This document shows positions 60,829-64,000 of a DNA stretch of 64,000 nt, piece after piece. The position numbers and the translations under genes are program-made. Where the stretch lies: assembly GCA_905182995.1 (NCBI GenBank), contig CAJJDP010000068.1, forward strand, positions 213,722 to 277,721, written 5' to 3'. How positions within the stretch are numbered: the first letter of the stretch is position 1; the number at the start of each line of letters is the position of its first letter. The notes beneath the pieces are model-generated. The model saw nothing but the letters and a program-made list of their open reading frames with translations, ran no database searches and was not told where the DNA came from. The DNA is from Paramecium octaurelia. Taxonomy: Eukaryota; Ciliophora; Oligohymenophorea; Peniculida; Parameciidae.

Positions 60829-62414
60829 ATGTAAAAATAATTTGAAGGATAAAATGATATAGAAGATTACTTCATTGACATTGAACAGGTTTAAAGCAAT
60901 GTAAATTTTGATAATAAAGTGTATCAGAATATCAATCCATACGACATTAAATGTCCAATTTGTTTAAATGTATATTTGGATCCAATATCATGTGACTCGT
61001 GTATGAATCATTTTTGCAAAAGATGCCACTAATAGAAATAAGTAAGTATATAATGATAATAAGAAAGAGTACGAAATGCCCTTTATGCAATCGGCAAGTT
61101 GAAACAAGAAAAGCATTTCCTCTATTGAGATAATTGTTGAGTTAGTTAAAAATTAAATGTCATCATTTTGAATAAGGTTAGGAATTAATTCTGATTTTAG
61201 GTTGTCGAGAAATAACTGATTATGATTCTTATGATAAGCATGTGAAGTAGTGCGATTTTAGCGAGGAAATTTGTGGATTGATGGATGGTAAATTATAATG
61301 TAATGTGGTCAAATTTAAGAAGGATATATAAAGACATAGAATTCACGAATGTAGTTATCGATAATGTGAATGTTATCACTGCCATAAATTTGTAATTTAT
61401 ATATATTAAGAATTCTATTAGTTTAGTAATTTTAAATTATAGACTCATGAGCTCAAATGTGATGAGGCTCTTACCAGATGTCCAAAATGTCATATATCAA
61501 TTAAAATAAAGGACCAATCTAACCATCTTCTAATATGTGATCAGAACATAGATAATTGCACTCATTGTGGAGGAGAATATTCATTACAACAATTGTTAAT
61601 ACATTAAAATGAATGTCCATTACGACCAATTTGTTGTGTTGGTTGTTCATAAAGGTTTACTCTTAGTGTTTATTACATTCATTAAACAAAATGTCCGAAA
61701 TTTCCATAAATATGTCCAAATTGTAATAAAAAAATTATCAGGGAACAATTTTAGAATCACACATTCAATGATTGTTTGATTTACATCAAAACTTCGCATG
61801 AGAAAGATATATAAAATCTAATTAAAAAGCAATAAATGCTCGAAAATGAATTAACCAAAAATGATAAAATAATAAAGTAAAGAAAAATTGGATTTTAGGT
61901 TCTCCAATCGATTTAAAGACCCAGAAATCTTTCTTAATTTAAATAAGACAGGTGCTTTTGTTAAGCATGTAGCAACGAAAAAGAGAGATAGATTTGTTCT
62001 ATTTAAAAATCCCATTTCAGAACAAAGAAAACAATGGAAATTCAAGTATGTTTATAATCTATAGCTAGATGCAAACAAGTCAAAAGCTCATGGTATGCTG
62101 TCGGCATAACAGAATTATCCACTTTGCATTCTCTAAAAAGATATTAAGATATAGGGCATGGATCCTATCTAGTGTCTTCAAATGGAACGATGTATAATAA
62201 TCACAAAGATGATCAGAATTCAAAAGAAAGTGATTTTTCAATCAATACAAATGATATTATTGTTATAAATGTCGATTTCGAGGCAGGTTTATTGGTAATA
62301 ATTAATACAACTTAAAATTTATCGCTTGAAATAGAGGCAGATTTTGAAGGAAAAGAATTTTTTGGATGTGCTTGTTTAAGAACTGCAGGAGATGAGATTT
62401 AAATAATTTAATGA
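60829..62414 (+). CDS. RING and TRAF-type zinc-finger protein with SPRY-like C-terminus
   Basis: The N-terminus has a RING finger (CPICLNVYLD, then CDSC, H-F-C-K-R-C and CPLC), followed by a chain of TRAF-type fingers: CREITDYDSYDKHVKQC, HECSYRQCECYHCHKF, KCPKFPQICPNCNKK and others (about 61,200-61,750). A coiled coil follows, then a C-terminal beta domain reading SSWYAVGITEL, GHGSYLVSSNG and GDEIQIIQ, which looks like a SPRY/B30.2 fold and not a MATH domain. RING-TRAF proteins are ubiquitin ligases or signalling adaptors. Several short introns (about 22-36 nt) are present; not every one was resolved, so exact protein length (roughly 480 aa) is uncertain. Confidence 0.75.
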
Positions 62415-62502
62415 TTTTATATTATAAAATTAAGCTAAATTTTAGTCAGAATAGTTAAAACAATTATAATTTAAATGAAACCATTAAGAAATAACTAAAT
62501 TG

Positions 62503-63573
62503 ATGTAGGTTCAAAACCAATAACATTCGAGAAAATCTAGAAATAGAATTTTTGATTCTCCCATTTCAGAATCAATATCTTTATCACGAAATCTATCTAC
62601 TAATTTTACTCCTGTGTAGTATGATGAGAATGAAAAACATTTTATAAAAACATCACAATTTTCTACTAGCACTCCAGTTGATTAATCAATCCAAGAAGCA
62701 TAATTTTAGTAGCCAATTTAAGCAGAGCTTGGTTTTGCAATATAAAATACTCCTTAATTTTTTAAGCAAAACAAAATTATTAGAAGAGAACTCGGAAAAT
62801 ATATAGATGAAAGTGGGTAATTAAAAATTGATGAGGGATAGTCAGAGGACATTTAATCAAGTGAAGAAAGCCTTAGATCTTTTCCTTAAGGTTTTATTAG
62901 TAAATTTGAAAAAAAAGAAAGTATTAAATAGTAGCCTATAGCTACAAATTAATAAGATTACTCATTAAAAATTTCAGATTTAAAGTCAGAACATATTTTA
63001 AAAGATACTTCAATACAAGAAAATCAACTAGATAGTAATAATAACTCTTAAAGAATGACACAGAATATTTTTAGTATTTAAAAATCCTAAGGAGATTAGC
63101 AGAGCGAACATTCAATAGAATCTGTGAAAAATGAAAACTAAGATTCCTCTATATCTAATGCTTAATTAAGCTAATAATTTAATTAATAATAATCATTTGA
63201 TTAATCAAATATTAGTTAATGGTCAGTTGAGCAAATCGAAATATTAATTTAAGGAGTTTAAGTTACAAAATATAGTCGCAAAACATTATTTGGTAAAAAG
63301 AGAAGGATATTGTAAGTTTCTCCAGATCTAAAGTTATTAATCTTTAGAAATTTAGAACATAAAATTACAAAGACATACTCAATTAACAAAATTACTAAAA
63401 TGGAGAAAGGAGCAAATACACAAACATTTAGATTGTATAAACCAAAATCCGATACTTTATGGTTATGCTTTTCAATATTTCTTGATGAAAGAACAGTTGA
63501 TCTAAGTGTAAAAACTTAAGAATAGTTAAGATAAATTTTAGATTGCCTTTATGGATTAATCTAAAAGCATTGA
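62503..63573 (+). CDS. Protein with C-terminal PH-like domain, 356 aa
   Basis: The first 240 residues are disordered and Gln/Ser/Asn-rich (QLSQQFNQQQSFDQS), with phospho-site-like SP and SE motifs. The last 110 residues look like a PH domain: YSRKTLFGKKRRILQVSPD, LKLLIFRNLEHKITKTYSI, then RTVDLSVKTQEQLRQILDCL, where the last helix carries a usual Leu pattern. Similar PH domains bind phosphoinositides. Single exon from the ATG at 62503 with exact frame; an earlier ATG at 62475 is in another frame. It lies 88 bp after the RING-TRAF gene on the same strand. Confidence 0.65.
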
Positions 63574-64000
63574 ATACCTATATATATATAATTATAATTA
63601 TATCATGAAAAGTAAATGATATTAAAAAATGTATAAATTTATAAAGTAAATTAAAGTTAAAAATAGGATATTTGAAAGTATTAATATGAATATGCAAAAA
63701 ATAGAGTTATTTTTACTTCCCATTTAATTGAATTATTCATTAGCAGTAATTAAACTATTGAAATAAATTTTAAAAATCTCAAAGAAATAAAAAAATTAAT
63801 TTGTAGATTCATTTATTTCATGAGAAAATCTAGACTCAAAATAGAAGAGCTAAATAATATAATCATTTGATGTGTACAAAGAATCTAAAACATTAATATA
63901 AAAATATTTATTTAACTTTTATATTACAACTTTTAAGATTATATTTTAAAAAATAGATCAATACAATATATGAATTAATTTAGATTATATAAAAGTAAAA
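63574..64000. other. AT-rich end of the window
   Basis: About 430 bp of AT-rich sequence after the last stop codon; no supported feature. Confidence 0.4.

Overview
This window looks like a piece of a ciliate macronuclear genome, most like Paramecium. Three things seen in the sequence support that. (1) Real protein families stay open only if TAA and TAG are read as glutamine and TGA is the only stop. Examples are protein kinases, a kinesin, a Ca2+ pump and PFK-2/FBPase-2. (2) Introns are tiny: almost all that I could place are 18-38 nt, GT(A)...(T)AG, and their lengths make the conserved frames join exactly. (3) The DNA is AT-rich and packed, with divergent start codons only 14-39 bp apart at five places. 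Nothing prokaryotic (operons, CRISPR, insertion sequences) is present.

Layout. 1-7.6 kb: a gene tail, a degenerate casein kinase 1, three proteins of unknown function, PFK-2/FBPase-2 with an altered phosphatase site, and a possible small ORF. 7.9-13.9 kb: two membrane proteins, a kinase carrying an N-terminal MYND zinc finger, and a coiled-coil protein. 13.9-19.8 kb: a sparse stretch with a RanBP2-type zinc-finger protein, a Tubby-like gene present twice through an apparent assembly error, and an ANTH (clathrin-adaptor) gene. 19.9-28 kb: a PKA catalytic subunit, a Gln-rich protein, an SR-protein kinase, a Zn-site coiled coil, a tandem-PX protein and a transmembrane RING-H2 protein. 28.5-41.4 kb: one giant fibrocystin-L-like surface protein (IPT, PA14, discoidin, G8 and beta-helix parts, one C-terminal membrane helix), interrupted by an N gap. 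42.6-47 kb: a coiled coil, a cold-shock-domain protein, two small MGC-type lipidated paralogues and a broken gene. 47.2-58.8 kb: a leucine-rich protein, a KIF9-type kinesin, a membrane RING protein, a coiled coil, a plasma-membrane Ca2+-ATPase and a polytopic membrane protein. 59.2-63.6 kb: a DP-type transcription factor, a RING/TRAF-finger protein with a SPRY-like C-terminus, and a PH-like-domain protein.

The genes do not form one pathway. Themes are signalling kinases (CK1-like, MYND-kinase, PKA, SRPK), phosphoinositide and membrane traffic (ANTH, Tubby, PX, PH-like), cilia and cytoskeleton (KIF9-like, coiled coils), and RING-type ubiquitin ligases. Two assembly joins need attention: an exact 1,289-bp repeat around a single N (17490) and a near-identical 950-bp repeat around a 415-bp N run (34119-34533). 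Both probably represent one locus each. I read the gene models by eye; where total intron length makes the frame close exactly I say so.
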